NCBI RefSeq assembly: GCF_007752935.1 | Contig: NZ_CP036319.1 | Span: 2,232,001 to 2,296,000 of the forward strand | Reading direction: 5' to 3' | DNA from: Crateriforma conspicua | GTDB lineage: Bacteria > Planctomycetota > Planctomycetia > Pirellulales > Pirellulaceae | Length of the DNA stretch: 64,000 nucleotides | Shown: positions 55,045 to 63,130 of the stretch, in pieces | How positions within the stretch are numbered: position 1 is the stretch's first letter | How the letters are laid out: every line of letters begins with the position of its first letter | Made by a program: the position numbers and the translations under genes | The notes under the pieces: generated by a model | Database searches by the model: none | Told to the model about the DNA's origin: nothing | The model's input: only the letters and a program-made list of their open reading frames with translations

Positions 55045-55929
55045 ATGAGCGTCTTGCCCGACGACACATTGATTTCATCCGACGACCGACCGCTGCACAT
55101 GCGATTGTACGGCGACCGATCCGCGGCAAAGGTGCTGGTGGTCGTCCACGGTTTGGGGGAACACAGCGGTTGGTACCAAGAATTCGCCAAACGATTTTCG
55201 GAGGGCTCATCTGGCAAAGACGACCAAGGCGAGTCCCCGGTGCATTGCGGCGTGCTTTTGTACGACCAGCGTGGCCACGGGAAGAGTCCCGGCCGACGCG
55301 GCGACGCGGAATCACTTCAAAACCTGGTCGATGATGTTGCGGTGGCAATCGAAGCCGCCCGGCAACACTTTCCCGACGCCCAGCCGATTCTGGTGGGCCA
55401 CAGTCTGGGCGGTCATCTGGTGCTGCGTCACTTGATCGAAAACGCCGCGTGCACCGATCGTCCGTCTCCGGTGCAACGAGCCGTGGTGACCAACCCGATG
55501 ATCTTGCCGGAAAACCCGCCGACCAAGCCGCAAGCGTTTGCCGCTTGGGTGACGGCAAAATTGATCCCACGTCTTCGATTCAGTGCGTCGATCGACGCGA
55601 CGGAACTGACGCACGATGCCGATGTATTACGCGAATTGGCGGACGACCCGCTGGTGCACGAACAGTTGTCGATCGGCATCGGAGGCGCATTGATGGCCAG
55701 CGGACATGAATTGGTCGAAAACGCCGGTCAGATATCTGCCGACTTGCTGGTGTTGATCGGCGGCGATGACACGCTGTGTGATCGCGAGTCGACACAACAG
55801 TTGGTGGACCGCTGCCCCGCAGCCCGCCGAAAAGAATTCGCCGGGCTGAAACACAACTTGCTGCTGGAATCGAATCGCCAGCAAGTTTACGACTCGATCG
55901 ATGACTGGCTGATCGATCAGAGTGTTTGA
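55045..55929 (+). CDS. Monoacylglycerol-lipase-like alpha/beta hydrolase
   Basis: A 294-residue serine hydrolase of the S33/lysophospholipase group. Oxyanion-hole HGLGEHSG, DQRGHGKSPGRRG, nucleophile Ser120 in GHSLGG, acid Asp in IGGDDTLCD and His in LKHNLL form the triad in the expected order. No signal peptide. It likely cleaves monoacylglycerols or lysophospholipids. ATG 55045 starts the family alignment; the frame upstream is noise. Divergent from the EcsC gene. Confidence 0.9.
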   Translation: MSVLPDDTLISSDDRPLHMRLYGDRSAAKVLVVVHGLGEHSGWYQEFAKRFSEGSSGKDDQGESPVHCGVLLYDQRGHGKSPGRRGDAESLQNLVDDVAVAIEAARQHFPDAQPILVGHSLGGHLVLRHLIENAACTDRPSPVQRAVVTNPMILPENPPTKPQAFAAWVTAKLIPRLRFSASIDATELTHDADVLRELADDPLVHEQLSIGIGGALMASGHELVENAGQISADLLVLIGGDDTLCDRESTQQLVDRCPAARRKEFAGLKHNLLLESNRQQVYDSIDDWLIDQSV

Positions 55930-55955
55930 TTCGAAAGGGTCGGCGATCAGTGCAA

Positions 55956-55971
55956 CCCGAGCTTACTCGGG
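55956..55971. terminator. Short hairpin at convergent gene ends
   Basis: CCCGAG-CTTA-CTCGGG, a perfect six-base stem with a four-base loop. It overlaps the stop codon of the peroxiredoxin-like gene and follows the hydrolase gene. No T-run, so weak. Confidence 0.3.
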
Positions 55972-56595
55972 CAAGTTGTCCAGGATCTTTTTGGGATCCA
56001 AACGCTGCCGATAGTTAGGATCGCTGTGGGCGTAGACGATCTTGCCCTTCGCGTCGGTGATGTAGACCGCCGGGATGGGCAACGCGTGATGGTCAAAGCC
56101 GGATGCTTTTTCCAAATCGATTCCGTAACCCTTGTACTTTTCCAAAGTGCCATCGTCGACTTGAAACGCCAAGCCGAAGGCTTTGGCGGCCGATACATCG
56201 GGGTCGCTGAAGACGGGGAAGGGGATCGAGTTTTTGGCGATGTTGTCTTTGCTGCTGGATTCATTGTCGGGGCTGATCGCGACGATCTGCGCACCTGCTT
56301 CCTGAATCTTCGGATACACCTTGATCAGTTCCGCAGTGTGTCGCGAACAAATCGGGCACCATCCGCCGCGGAAAAAAACGAGCACGGTTGGCTTGCCGTC
56401 GGCGATGTCACGCAGCGAAACGTCTTCCCCTTTGATCGATGTGACTTCAACGTCCGGCAAATCAGCACCGACGGCTATCGGGTCGGTCTGCTGGGCCGTC
56501 GGTGCGATACCGGCGGCGGGGGCGACCGAGGTTCCCAGGATGCTGCCCAGTGAAGCGGCAGCGGTCATCAACAGCGCAAAGGGTTGGAATTTCAT
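55963..56595 (-). CDS. Secreted peroxiredoxin-like AhpC/TSA protein
   Basis: A 210-residue exported protein (signal peptide to ~residue 28). The thioredoxin fold contains VLVFFRGGWCPICSRHTAEL: Cys80 and Cys83 form a CPIC pair placed as in the peroxiredoxin-like/AhpC-TSA group. Residues up to the C-terminus follow the family (VYITDAKGKIVYAHSDPNYRQRLDP). It probably reduces peroxides or keeps extracytoplasmic thiols reduced. ATG 56595 precedes the signal peptide; the frame upstream to 56661 is basic and unlikely. Monocistronic. Confidence 0.85.
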   Translation of the reverse strand: MKFQPFALLMTAAASLGSILGTSVAPAAGIAPTAQQTDPIAVGADLPDVEVTSIKGEDVSLRDIADGKPTVLVFFRGGWCPICSRHTAELIKVYPKIQEAGAQIVAISPDNESSSKDNIAKNSIPFPVFSDPDVSAAKAFGLAFQVDDGTLEKYKGYGIDLEKASGFDHHALPIPAVYITDAKGKIVYAHSDPNYRQRLDPKKILDNLPE

Positions 56596-56701
56596 AAGGC
56601 TCAATTGGCGTTTTAGGTATTTGCGATTCACCCGTACGGTGACACGCGTCGGCAATGGCAACGCAACGGATCAATGTCCGGATCGCGTCCGATGCCGACA
56701 G

Positions 56702-56727
56702 AAAAAAACGCACAAATGTGTGGTGCG
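56702..56727 (-). terminator. Probable terminator after the nucleoside-hydrolase-like gene
   Basis: On the minus strand CGCAC, nine-base loop, GTGCG followed by seven T (A-run 56702-56708). It lies 79 bases after the stop at 56806. The short stem makes the call moderate. Confidence 0.5.
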
Positions 56728-56805
56728 GTTCCCGGGGCGAACAGCCGTTCATGTCACCGGCCGTTCCGCAATACGATGCGGCTGGCGGGCGGATGCGATG
56801 CTGGC

Positions 56806-57849
56806 CTAGTCGGCTGGGTCGCCCGCGGCCAATTGGCTACGCCGCAGCAGTTCGTCGTGGATGCGTCGCGAGTGTTTTCGAAACGTCTGTTCATTGGCAC
56901 GTTCGACCGCCGGCGTGTTGGTTCCGTCGGCGGGGATGTCATCCAGCGTGACGCCGAAGCCCGGCATCAGCACCCAATAGGTTGCCGAATCTGAATGATC
57001 GACGCTGCCGTAAGCGAATTTGCCCTCGACAAAAAGGGTGCCCAGGCGGCTGGTGCGAAACGCTTCGTAGTAATCTTTGCCCGACGGAGCACCGCTGACG
57101 ATTCCATGTTGGCCGATCGCGCCACATTCGTGATAGACGATCTTCGACTGGGCGGCGACCGATTTCAAATAAGCACACGCCTTGGCGTCTTCCCGGCAAT
57201 TGGCAACGTGTTCGGGATGCGCCGGGGTTCCCTGGTGAAGGGATGAATTGGTCCAGTGCGCGATGAACTTCATGCGATTCAGCACGTTTGCTTTGCCGGT
57301 CGTCAAACAGTGCTTCACCAGGATCGCCGGTTCGGTCAAAGAACCCCAGCACAACACGTGGATGGGATCGGCGGGGCTGACATCGTCTTGTTCGGCGCGG
57401 TTCAGCAAAGCGGCGACGGTGTCGTAGGAATCCAGCGATGCATAGTCGTTTTGTGGATCGAACCGCTCGGCCGAGTCCTTGATGCACGATTGTTGAAACG
57501 TGATATCGGCAGGATAGCCGTCCAGTGATTCGTTTAACGCGGCGACCTCGTTGCGATACGCATCGCCGAAGTACTGGTCGGCCCAAACGGCCTGGTCTGG
57601 CGTTGTGGCGTGTTCGCCCCGGTGCGTGCTGGCCACCACGATGCCCAAGGTGTCGAACTCATTGGCCAACAACAGATAGCCCGCCATGGCGGACACGTCG
57701 TCGGGATCATTGATCGTGCCTTCCTTGTTGTTGCCGGCCAATGTCGGGTCGCTGATGTCCGAATAGATCCAAACCTTCGGCGGCTCGGCCGACAAAAGCG
57801 ACTCGCTAATACACGTGGTCAGGACAAGACACAAGAAACAAATTCGCAT
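56806..57849 (-). CDS. Secreted nucleoside-hydrolase-like protein
   Basis: A 347-residue exported protein: signal peptide MRICFLCLVLTTCISESLLSA, then KVWIYSDISDP...NDPDDVSAMAGYLLLANEFDTLGIVVAST, the aspartate-rich opening of nucleoside-hydrolase-like proteins. Between the first aspartates and DPDD there is a short insert (NNKEGTI), unlike the DUF1593 protein at 6609. ILCWGSLTEPAILVKH-like and WVLMPGFGVTLDDIPADG segments are further along. The substrate is unknown; ribosyl bonds or other glycosides are possible. The region 57850-58187 upstream contains no other gene. Confidence 0.78.
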   Translation of the reverse strand: MRICFLCLVLTTCISESLLSAEPPKVWIYSDISDPTLAGNNKEGTINDPDDVSAMAGYLLLANEFDTLGIVVASTHRGEHATTPDQAVWADQYFGDAYRNEVAALNESLDGYPADITFQQSCIKDSAERFDPQNDYASLDSYDTVAALLNRAEQDDVSPADPIHVLCWGSLTEPAILVKHCLTTGKANVLNRMKFIAHWTNSSLHQGTPAHPEHVANCREDAKACAYLKSVAAQSKIVYHECGAIGQHGIVSGAPSGKDYYEAFRTSRLGTLFVEGKFAYGSVDHSDSATYWVLMPGFGVTLDDIPADGTNTPAVERANEQTFRKHSRRIHDELLRRSQLAAGDPAD

Positions 57850-58187
57850 GTGGGGGACTTCGAAAGAGTGTTGGCTGGACGGCGTGCCTTAGTTGTACGG
57901 ATGCTCAACGGAGCGTGGGGATTACAGCACATCCACCGCCTGGTGACGACTGGTGCAACCGTCGGCACAAATTCCAAGAAATAGCGTCTTGATAAACTGC
58001 GCCGAATCTTGGCTAGATCGCGTCCATCCAGCAACGGTTGGATCTGTTGTTGTCTGATGATAATTAACAGTCGCTCGCAGTCGGTGCTTGGGGATTGGCG
58101 CACTGGAATGCTTTTCGGGATCCAAGCGTTGGCAATGATGCCGGGTGAGCCGAACGGCTTGGTCCATTCAGTCGGAATGAAATGACG
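57850..58187. other. Intergenic region upstream of the nucleoside-hydrolase-like gene
   Basis: About 340 bases with no supported gene. Short frames on both strands have no start site or family resemblance. It should contain the promoter of the minus-strand gene at 57849. Confidence 0.4.
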
Positions 58188-58222
58188 AAAAAAACCACGC
58201 TTGCAATCGGGCAAGCGTGGTT
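58188..58222 (-). terminator. Rho-independent terminator after DUF1559 gene
   Basis: AACCACGCTTGC at 58193-58204 and GCAAGCGTGGTT at 58211-58222 form a perfect 12-base stem with a six-base loop. On the minus strand seven T follow (A-run 58188-58194). It lies 79 bases after the stop of the DUF1559 gene. Confidence 0.88.
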
Positions 58223-58300
58223 GGTCGGTATTTTCGGTTTCAATGACGTTCCGGTTAGTGTGATCCGAATCGGAGCGATCGAATTCAGATGACGTGCCGC

Positions 58301-59515
58301 CTAAAAATCTTCGATCGATTCCTTCGATGCTCGCGTGCCCAGGGCGCCCCAGACACCATAAGGGCTGGGAGAACCCGGGGATGAACCTGGGTAGGACGAA
58401 TTGATGCCACTGTTGAGTCGGACGGACGGGTGAGTGCTGTCGCCCGCATCAATCGAATCGGCGATGAACTTCACGGCACCATCGGCCATCACCACATGGA
58501 CACCACCGGGGTGCCGACTGCTGGGGGAAACGGCACCGGTATCAAAGTCTCCCGATCCTCCAATGCAAACTTCCCGGTTAGGCGGCAGGATCGTGGTGAA
58601 ACTGGTGTAGATCGGAACCGAGTCGCTCCAACGATAACCACGACGCCAACCGGTGCTGCGACCGCCGGGGTTGGCCGTCGCGCCGACCTGATTGGGGTCC
58701 CACTGAGTCGGCTTCAACGGGTTGCGAAGGTCTTCGCATGAACTGGGATTGTTGTGGATCGTATCCCAGCCGATACCAAAGTAGGGTTGGGTTCGCACGT
58801 CGCTATCGCCGGCATCACTGGCGATTTCGCCGGCGGCGATGGTGTTGGACAAGCCGTCGGTAATGTCGCGGAACGCCATGCGCCGGCGATTGTAGAACGC
58901 ACCTCGATTGGCGGCATTGGCCTTGGCGATATGGCCTTGGTCCCAACTGCCGCGCCAGAAACCGTGGTTGACCCAATCGGTGCCGTCGCCGATGCAACAC
59001 GCATAGTTGGTTCGCGCCATCGCTGGGGCGCCGGTGCCCGTGTCACTGGGGCAACGATACGACGACAATTCGGTTCGCCAAGGTGTGTAGCTGCCGTCCC
59101 AAGGGCGTGGTCCCATCGCCTGATAGTCGACGACACCGTCTTGATTGACATCCAGGGGATTGGAAATCTGATCCCACAAGGGTTGCTGTTCGATGTATGG
59201 CAGGATCGGAATCAGCCAGCTGAGACGGCGACGGTTGTTGTCCGTCAGGTTGGTTCCTCCCGGATTACCGTTGCTCGTTGGGTGGAAGGTGCCACCTGCC
59301 TGCATCGGCATCGATTGGAAAGCCGAATGATAGTTGTGGATGGCCAATCCGATCTGCTTCATGTTGTTGCTGCAACTCATGCGGCGGGCCGCTTCACGAG
59401 CCGCCTGCACCGCGGGTAACAGGAGGCCCACCAAAACACCAATGATCGCAATCACTACAAGAAGCTCGACTAGCGTGAAGCCAGTGAAGCGACGGTTCGA
59501 AACCCTGATGCCCAC
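58301..59515 (-). CDS. DUF1559 prepilin-like secreted protein
   Basis: A 404-residue DUF1559 protein beginning at GTG 59515, with GGAG eight bases upstream; this gives the expected short leader GIRVSNRRFTGFTLVELL with Gly-Phe cleavage. The prepilin helix [44 protein letters not shown] is textbook. Later landmarks: [40 protein letters not shown] small lipoprotein gene is divergent 350 bases away, and a strong terminator follows. Compared with the other DUF1559 protein at 39994 it is longer, with a loop NREVCIGGSGDFDTG. Confidence 0.92.
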   Translation of the reverse strand: MGIRVSNRRFTGFTLVELLVVIAIIGVLVGLLLPAVQAAREAARRMSCSNNMKQIGLAIHNYHSAFQSMPMQAGGTFHPTSNGNPGGTNLTDNNRRRLSWLIPILPYIEQQPLWDQISNPLDVNQDGVVDYQAMGPRPWDGSYTPWRTELSSYRCPSDTGTGAPAMARTNYACCIGDGTDWVNHGFWRGSWDQGHIAKANAANRGAFYNRRRMAFRDITDGLSNTIAAGEIASDAGDSDVRTQPYFGIGWDTIHNNPSSCEDLRNPLKPTQWDPNQVGATANPGGRSTGWRRGYRWSDSVPIYTSFTTILPPNREVCIGGSGDFDTGAVSPSSRHPGGVHVVMADGAVKFIADSIDAGDSTHPSVRLNSGINSSYPGSSPGSPSPYGVWGALGTRASKESIEDF

Positions 59516-59867
59516 TTTAACACTCCAAGAAAGAGGAAAACAAACAAACAAATGGAAAGTCTTCGTGTTGTCGTGAATGATTCAACGATGACGGAGACGT
59601 AAGGTTTCGGTGTGTTTTGTAAATAGCAACTAAAATGTTAGGGGGTTACCACAAGCGATGTAAAAATTTTCGGTTCGTTTGGAACGCATTGTTGGTAGGT
59701 GCGACAATGAACCCAGGTGCGTCAACATGTCAGTTTGCGTTTTCTCTCTTATGATTGCATCGCCGGCGTTTTGGTCGGTAGTCTTATGAGTTACCAGTGC
59801 ATTGATCACGGGCGCTGGACGTTTGGTATCTGTGTTTTTGTTTTCTTCAATGGTGAAAGGGTTTGCC
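59516..59867. other. AT-rich divergent promoter region, DUF1559 and small lipoprotein
   Basis: About 350 bases, clearly AT-richer than its surroundings, with no supported gene. It should hold strong promoters for both flanking genes, but no clear consensus pair could be fixed. Confidence 0.45.
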
Positions 59868-60050
59868 ATGCGTCGTTTTTTGAATGTCTTTTTCGCCGGG
59901 CTCTTTGTCCTCGCCGGATGTCAATTCATCGGCTGTGGTTCCGGTAGCGATAACACGGTGCTGTCCGAAGAAGAGGTCGGTGTTATGACCCCGGAGGAAG
60001 AAGCCGCTTATGAGCAGGAAATGGCTGCGGGTGAAGCCGCCCAGCGATAG
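59868..60050 (+). CDS. Small lipoprotein with Glu-rich tail
   Basis: A 60-residue protein. MRRFLNVFFAGLFVLAGC is a compact lipoprotein signal with Cys18; the mature 43 residues include GCGSGSDNTVLSEEEVGVMTPEEEAAYEQEM and are strongly acidic. An AAAGGG site precedes ATG 59868 (alternative ATG 59850). Small acidic lipoproteins of this look recur near DUF1559 genes in Planctomycetota (recollection, not checked). Possibly a surface or pilus-related accessory protein. Confidence 0.72.
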   Translation: MRRFLNVFFAGLFVLAGCQFIGCGSGSDNTVLSEEEVGVMTPEEEAAYEQEMAAGEAAQR

Positions 60051-60117
60051 GAGATTTCCCTCTCTTGTGTGAGGAAAATGCTTGCATGTGTTGTTAGATT
60101 TGTTTGGTGCACATGTC

Positions 60118-60166
60118 AAAAAAACGTTGCCCGGCATCCAGGTATTTGGACATGCCGGGCAACGTT
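60118..60166 (-). terminator. Rho-independent terminator of xylA
   Basis: AACGTTGCCCGGCAT at 60123-60137 pairs perfectly with its complement at 60152-60166 (15 bases, with CCA/TGG continuing into the loop). On the minus strand seven T follow (A-run 60118-60124). It lies 62 bases after the xylA stop. Confidence 0.92.
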
Positions 60167-60227
60167 GTGAAGGTTTGGTTGATTGTTGACGTTTAGCCGG
60201 TCGGAGATGATCGGCCGAATGAATCGA

Positions 60228-61544
60228 CTAAGCCAAATCCAGATATCGGTTGAAGATGTTTTCCATCAACTCTTGGCGGCCGCTGGTGTTGGCTTCGACG
60301 TCGCCCTTTTCCAGCATGATCTTTTCTAAATCGGTGAAGGAAACCTGTCCGGCTTCGATCTTCTTGCCCAAGTCACCGTCCCAGCTGGAATAACGCTGGT
60401 CGACCAATTTGCTAAGCCCGCCTTCATCGATCATCTTCGCGGCGATTTTCAAACCGCGGGCGAACGCGTCCATGCTGCCGATGTGGGCATAGAACAGATC
60501 GATCGGTTCAAAGCTTTCGCGGCGAACCTTGGCGTCGAAGTTCACGCCACCGGGTGACAAGCCGTACTTCAGCAAGACCAGCATGATTTGCGTGGTCAGG
60601 TAATAGTTGGTCGCGAATTGGTCGGTGTCCCAGCCCAACAGTAGGTCGCCAGTGTTCGCGTCGATCGAACCCAACATGCCTTGCATTCCTGCGTATTCCA
60701 GTTCGTGCATCATTTCGTGACCGGCCAGCGTCGCGTGGTTGGTCTCGATGTTCAGCTTGAAGTGATCGGTCAAGTCATAAGCACGCAGGAAGTTCAGACA
60801 AGCCGCTGCATCGGAGTCATACTGGTGTTTGGTGGGCTCTTTCGGCTTGGGTTCGATCAGGAACTGACCGGTAAAGCCGATTTCTTTGGCGTAGTCGACC
60901 GCCATGTGAAAGAACCGGCCCAGGTGATCCAGTTCGCGTTTCATGTCCGTGTTGTAAAGGCATTGATAGCCTTCGCGACCACCCCAGAACACATAGTTTT
61001 CACCACCCAGTTCGTTGGTGACCTCCAACGCTTTTTTGACTTGGGCCGCGGCGTAGGTAAAGACGTCGACGTTGCAGGTGGTCGCCGCACCGTGCATGAA
61101 CCGCGGGTTGCTGAACATGTTGGCGGTGCCCCACAACAGCTTCACGCCGGTCGCGTCTTGCTGTTCCTTCAGGACTTTGGCGACCGCGTCGAAGTTGGCG
61201 TTCGTTTCCGCAAGATTGGCTCCTTCGGGAGCAACGTCACGATCGTGGAAGGCGTAGAACGGGGCGTCCAGTTTTTCAAAGAACTCGAATGCCACGCGAG
61301 CACGGTTGCATGCGTTTTCAACGCTTTCGGTCCCGTCGTCCCATGGCCGGCACATCGTCGCGCCGCCGAACGGGTCGGCACCGGTGCCGCGGAACGTGTG
61401 CCAGTACACGACGGTGAACCGCAGGTGTTCCTTCATCGTCTTGCCGGCAACCACTTCATCGGGGTTGTACCAGCGAAACGCCAGAGGGTTGTCCGACTGG
61501 GGACCTTCGTACTTGATCTTGCTGACTTCGGGGAATGCGGACAC
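60228..61544 (-). CDS. xylA: Xylose isomerase
   Basis: A 438-residue class-II xylose isomerase converting D-xylose to D-xylulose. Catalytic His/Asp in [12 protein letters not shown], metal ligands in [15 protein letters not shown] and [17 protein letters not shown], and [16 protein letters not shown], all intact. Cytoplasmic. The ATG at 61544 gives [17 protein letters not shown], the usual N-terminus. Transcribed divergently from xylR and followed by a very strong terminator, so it is monocistronic; xylulokinase (xylB) is not adjacent. Confidence 0.97.
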   Translation of the reverse strand: MSAFPEVSKIKYEGPQSDNPLAFRWYNPDEVVAGKTMKEHLRFTVVYWHTFRGTGADPFGGATMCRPWDDGTESVENACNRARVAFEFFEKLDAPFYAFHDRDVAPEGANLAETNANFDAVAKVLKEQQDATGVKLLWGTANMFSNPRFMHGAATTCNVDVFTYAAAQVKKALEVTNELGGENYVFWGGREGYQCLYNTDMKRELDHLGRFFHMAVDYAKEIGFTGQFLIEPKPKEPTKHQYDSDAAACLNFLRAYDLTDHFKLNIETNHATLAGHEMMHELEYAGMQGMLGSIDANTGDLLLGWDTDQFATNYYLTTQIMLVLLKYGLSPGGVNFDAKVRRESFEPIDLFYAHIGSMDAFARGLKIAAKMIDEGGLSKLVDQRYSSWDGDLGKKIEAGQVSFTDLEKIMLEKGDVEANTSGRQELMENIFNRYLDLA

Positions 61545-61574
61545 GGCGGGGTTCCTGTCGGTTGAGGGCGAAGT

Positions 61575-61585
61575 TATTTCACGTC
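61575..61585. promoter_or_regulatory. Candidate XylR half-site, copy 1
   Basis: TATTTCACGTC, 31 bases upstream of the xylA start. An identical 11-base copy lies at 61740-61750, near the xylR start. Repeated elements in the shared promoter region fit binding by the divergent regulator. Confidence 0.5.
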
Positions 61586-61739
61586 ACAGCAGAGCCGGCG
61601 ATGATACCGGGGCGCGGTCGGCCGATGGGGCCGATCGGCAGTCCATCCACCACTGAAGCCAAGTTTCTGCGGACATGGGCCCCTATTTTTGGCCACCCGG
61701 CTCCCAGGCTCCAGTAGACTTCACGCAAAGTGTCGTAGA

Positions 61740-61750
61740 TATTTCACGTC
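61740..61750. promoter_or_regulatory. Candidate XylR half-site, copy 2
   Basis: Second identical TATTTCACGTC in the same orientation, 165 bases from copy 1 and 67 bases upstream of the xylR ATG. A related ACTTCACGCAA lies just before it. Confidence 0.5.
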
Positions 61751-61816
61751 GTTCCGGTGCGGGTTTTCTTTCCCCGCCGTCGCTGGAACCGCCTGTTTTC
61801 CCGATCCGGATCATCG

Positions 61817-62983
61817 ATGACCCGCCGCGCCGTCGCATTGCTGGTTGAAACGTCCAATGGTTATTGCCGCGGTCTGTTGGACGGGATCAACCAGTACGCC
61901 AAGCACCGGACGGATTGGTCGATCTATCTGAGCGAACAGGAACGCGGGGCGATGCCGCCGGCATGGCTGGACACCTGGCAGGGTGATGGGATTATCGCCC
62001 GAGTCGAAACCGATGCGATCGGACGTCGGCTTAGGCAACTGAATTTGCCCATGGTGGACCTGAGCGCCGCGCGACATTTGCCGGGGGTGCCCTGGGCCGA
62101 CACCGAAGACCGTGGGATCGCCGAACTGGCGGTGGAGCACTTCCTGGATCGCGGTTTTCGCAATCTGGCATTCTGTGGCGACCCGGGCCTGCGCTGGTCC
62201 AATGCCCGACGCGATTGGTTCCGTGATTTGGCGACACGCGGGGAATGTCGTTTCTTCGAACACCAGACGATGCATCGCTATGATCCGATGTACCGCTGGG
62301 ATCGCGTCGCGCTGGGGCTGACCGATTGGCTGAAGAGTCTGCCGCGTCCGGTGGCGGTCATGGGATGCAATGACTTCTTGGCACACCAAGTCTTGGATGC
62401 ATGTCGAACGCTGGGGATCAGCGTTCCCGAACAAGCCGCCGTGTTGGGAGTCGACAACGATCGGTTGATTTGTGAATTAAGCGATCCGGCGCTGTCCAGT
62501 GTCATCCCCGATACTCGCCGGACCGGTTACGAGGCGGCCGAAATGTTGGACCGAATGATGAACGGCCAAGTGGTCGACGCGGATCATCCCTTGATCACAC
62601 AACCCCTGGGGATTCGCATGCGTCAATCGACCGACACGATGGCGATCGATGACCAGGACGTGGTCAAGGCACTCAGCTTTATCCGTCGGCATGCCTGTGA
62701 AAACATTCGCGTGGCCGACGTGTTGAAGCAAACCGAATTGTCGCGCCGGGCACTGGAGCATCGATTTGTCAAATTGGTCGGTCGCACGCCCCATGACGAA
62801 ATGACGCGGGTGCGAATGGACCGGGTGAAGGTGTTGCTGGGCGAAACGGACATCTCGATCCACGAAATCTCCAAGCGAACGGGTTTCGAGTATCCCGAGT
62901 ACATGGCGGCGGCCTTCAAGCGGGCGACCGGACGATCGCCGACGGAGTTCCGCCAGTCGGTGCAAAGCGACGCGGCGTCCTAG
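61817..62983 (+). CDS. xylR: XylR-type xylose-responsive regulator
   Basis: A 388-residue regulator with the E. coli XylR architecture: an N-terminal LacI/periplasmic-binding-like sugar domain without its own HTH (RRAVALLVETSNGYCRGLLDGINQYAKH, FRNLAFCGDPGLRWSNARRDWF, AAVLGVDNDRLICELSDPALSSVIPDTRRTGYEAAEML) and a C-terminal AraC-type DNA-binding domain (IRVADVLKQTELSRRALEHRFVKLVGRTPHDEM, then ISIHEISKRTGFEYPEYMAAAFKRATGRSPTEFR). Sugar binding is expected to activate or derepress the divergent xylA. ATG 61817 is chosen because the domain starts there; the open frame begins at 61757. Confidence 0.93.
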   Translation: MTRRAVALLVETSNGYCRGLLDGINQYAKHRTDWSIYLSEQERGAMPPAWLDTWQGDGIIARVETDAIGRRLRQLNLPMVDLSAARHLPGVPWADTEDRGIAELAVEHFLDRGFRNLAFCGDPGLRWSNARRDWFRDLATRGECRFFEHQTMHRYDPMYRWDRVALGLTDWLKSLPRPVAVMGCNDFLAHQVLDACRTLGISVPEQAAVLGVDNDRLICELSDPALSSVIPDTRRTGYEAAEMLDRMMNGQVVDADHPLITQPLGIRMRQSTDTMAIDDQDVVKALSFIRRHACENIRVADVLKQTELSRRALEHRFVKLVGRTPHDEMTRVRMDRVKVLLGETDISIHEISKRTGFEYPEYMAAAFKRATGRSPTEFRQSVQSDAAS

Positions 62984-63007
62984 GAAAAAACACGCCCCGA
63001 CATGGCT

Positions 63008-63024
63008 TTGTAAATTGTTTACAA
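63008..63024. promoter_or_regulatory. Palindromic operator upstream of GH117/GH43-like gene
   Basis: TTGTAAA-TTG-TTTACAA, a perfect seven-base inverted repeat, 107 bases before the glycosidase ATG. It overlaps a TACAAT that could be a -10 box at 63020-63025. This shape suits a LacI- or GntR-type regulator; the protein is unknown. Confidence 0.55.
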
Positions 63025-63130
63025 TGGGTCGGTGTGCCGGGCCGGGCGTTTTCGTCTTGGGTGCTCGGCACGACCTGCCCCACCCCTGATTCGCCTTTTT
63101 GATCTCCCTTCCCCACCCAGGCGTCCCACC

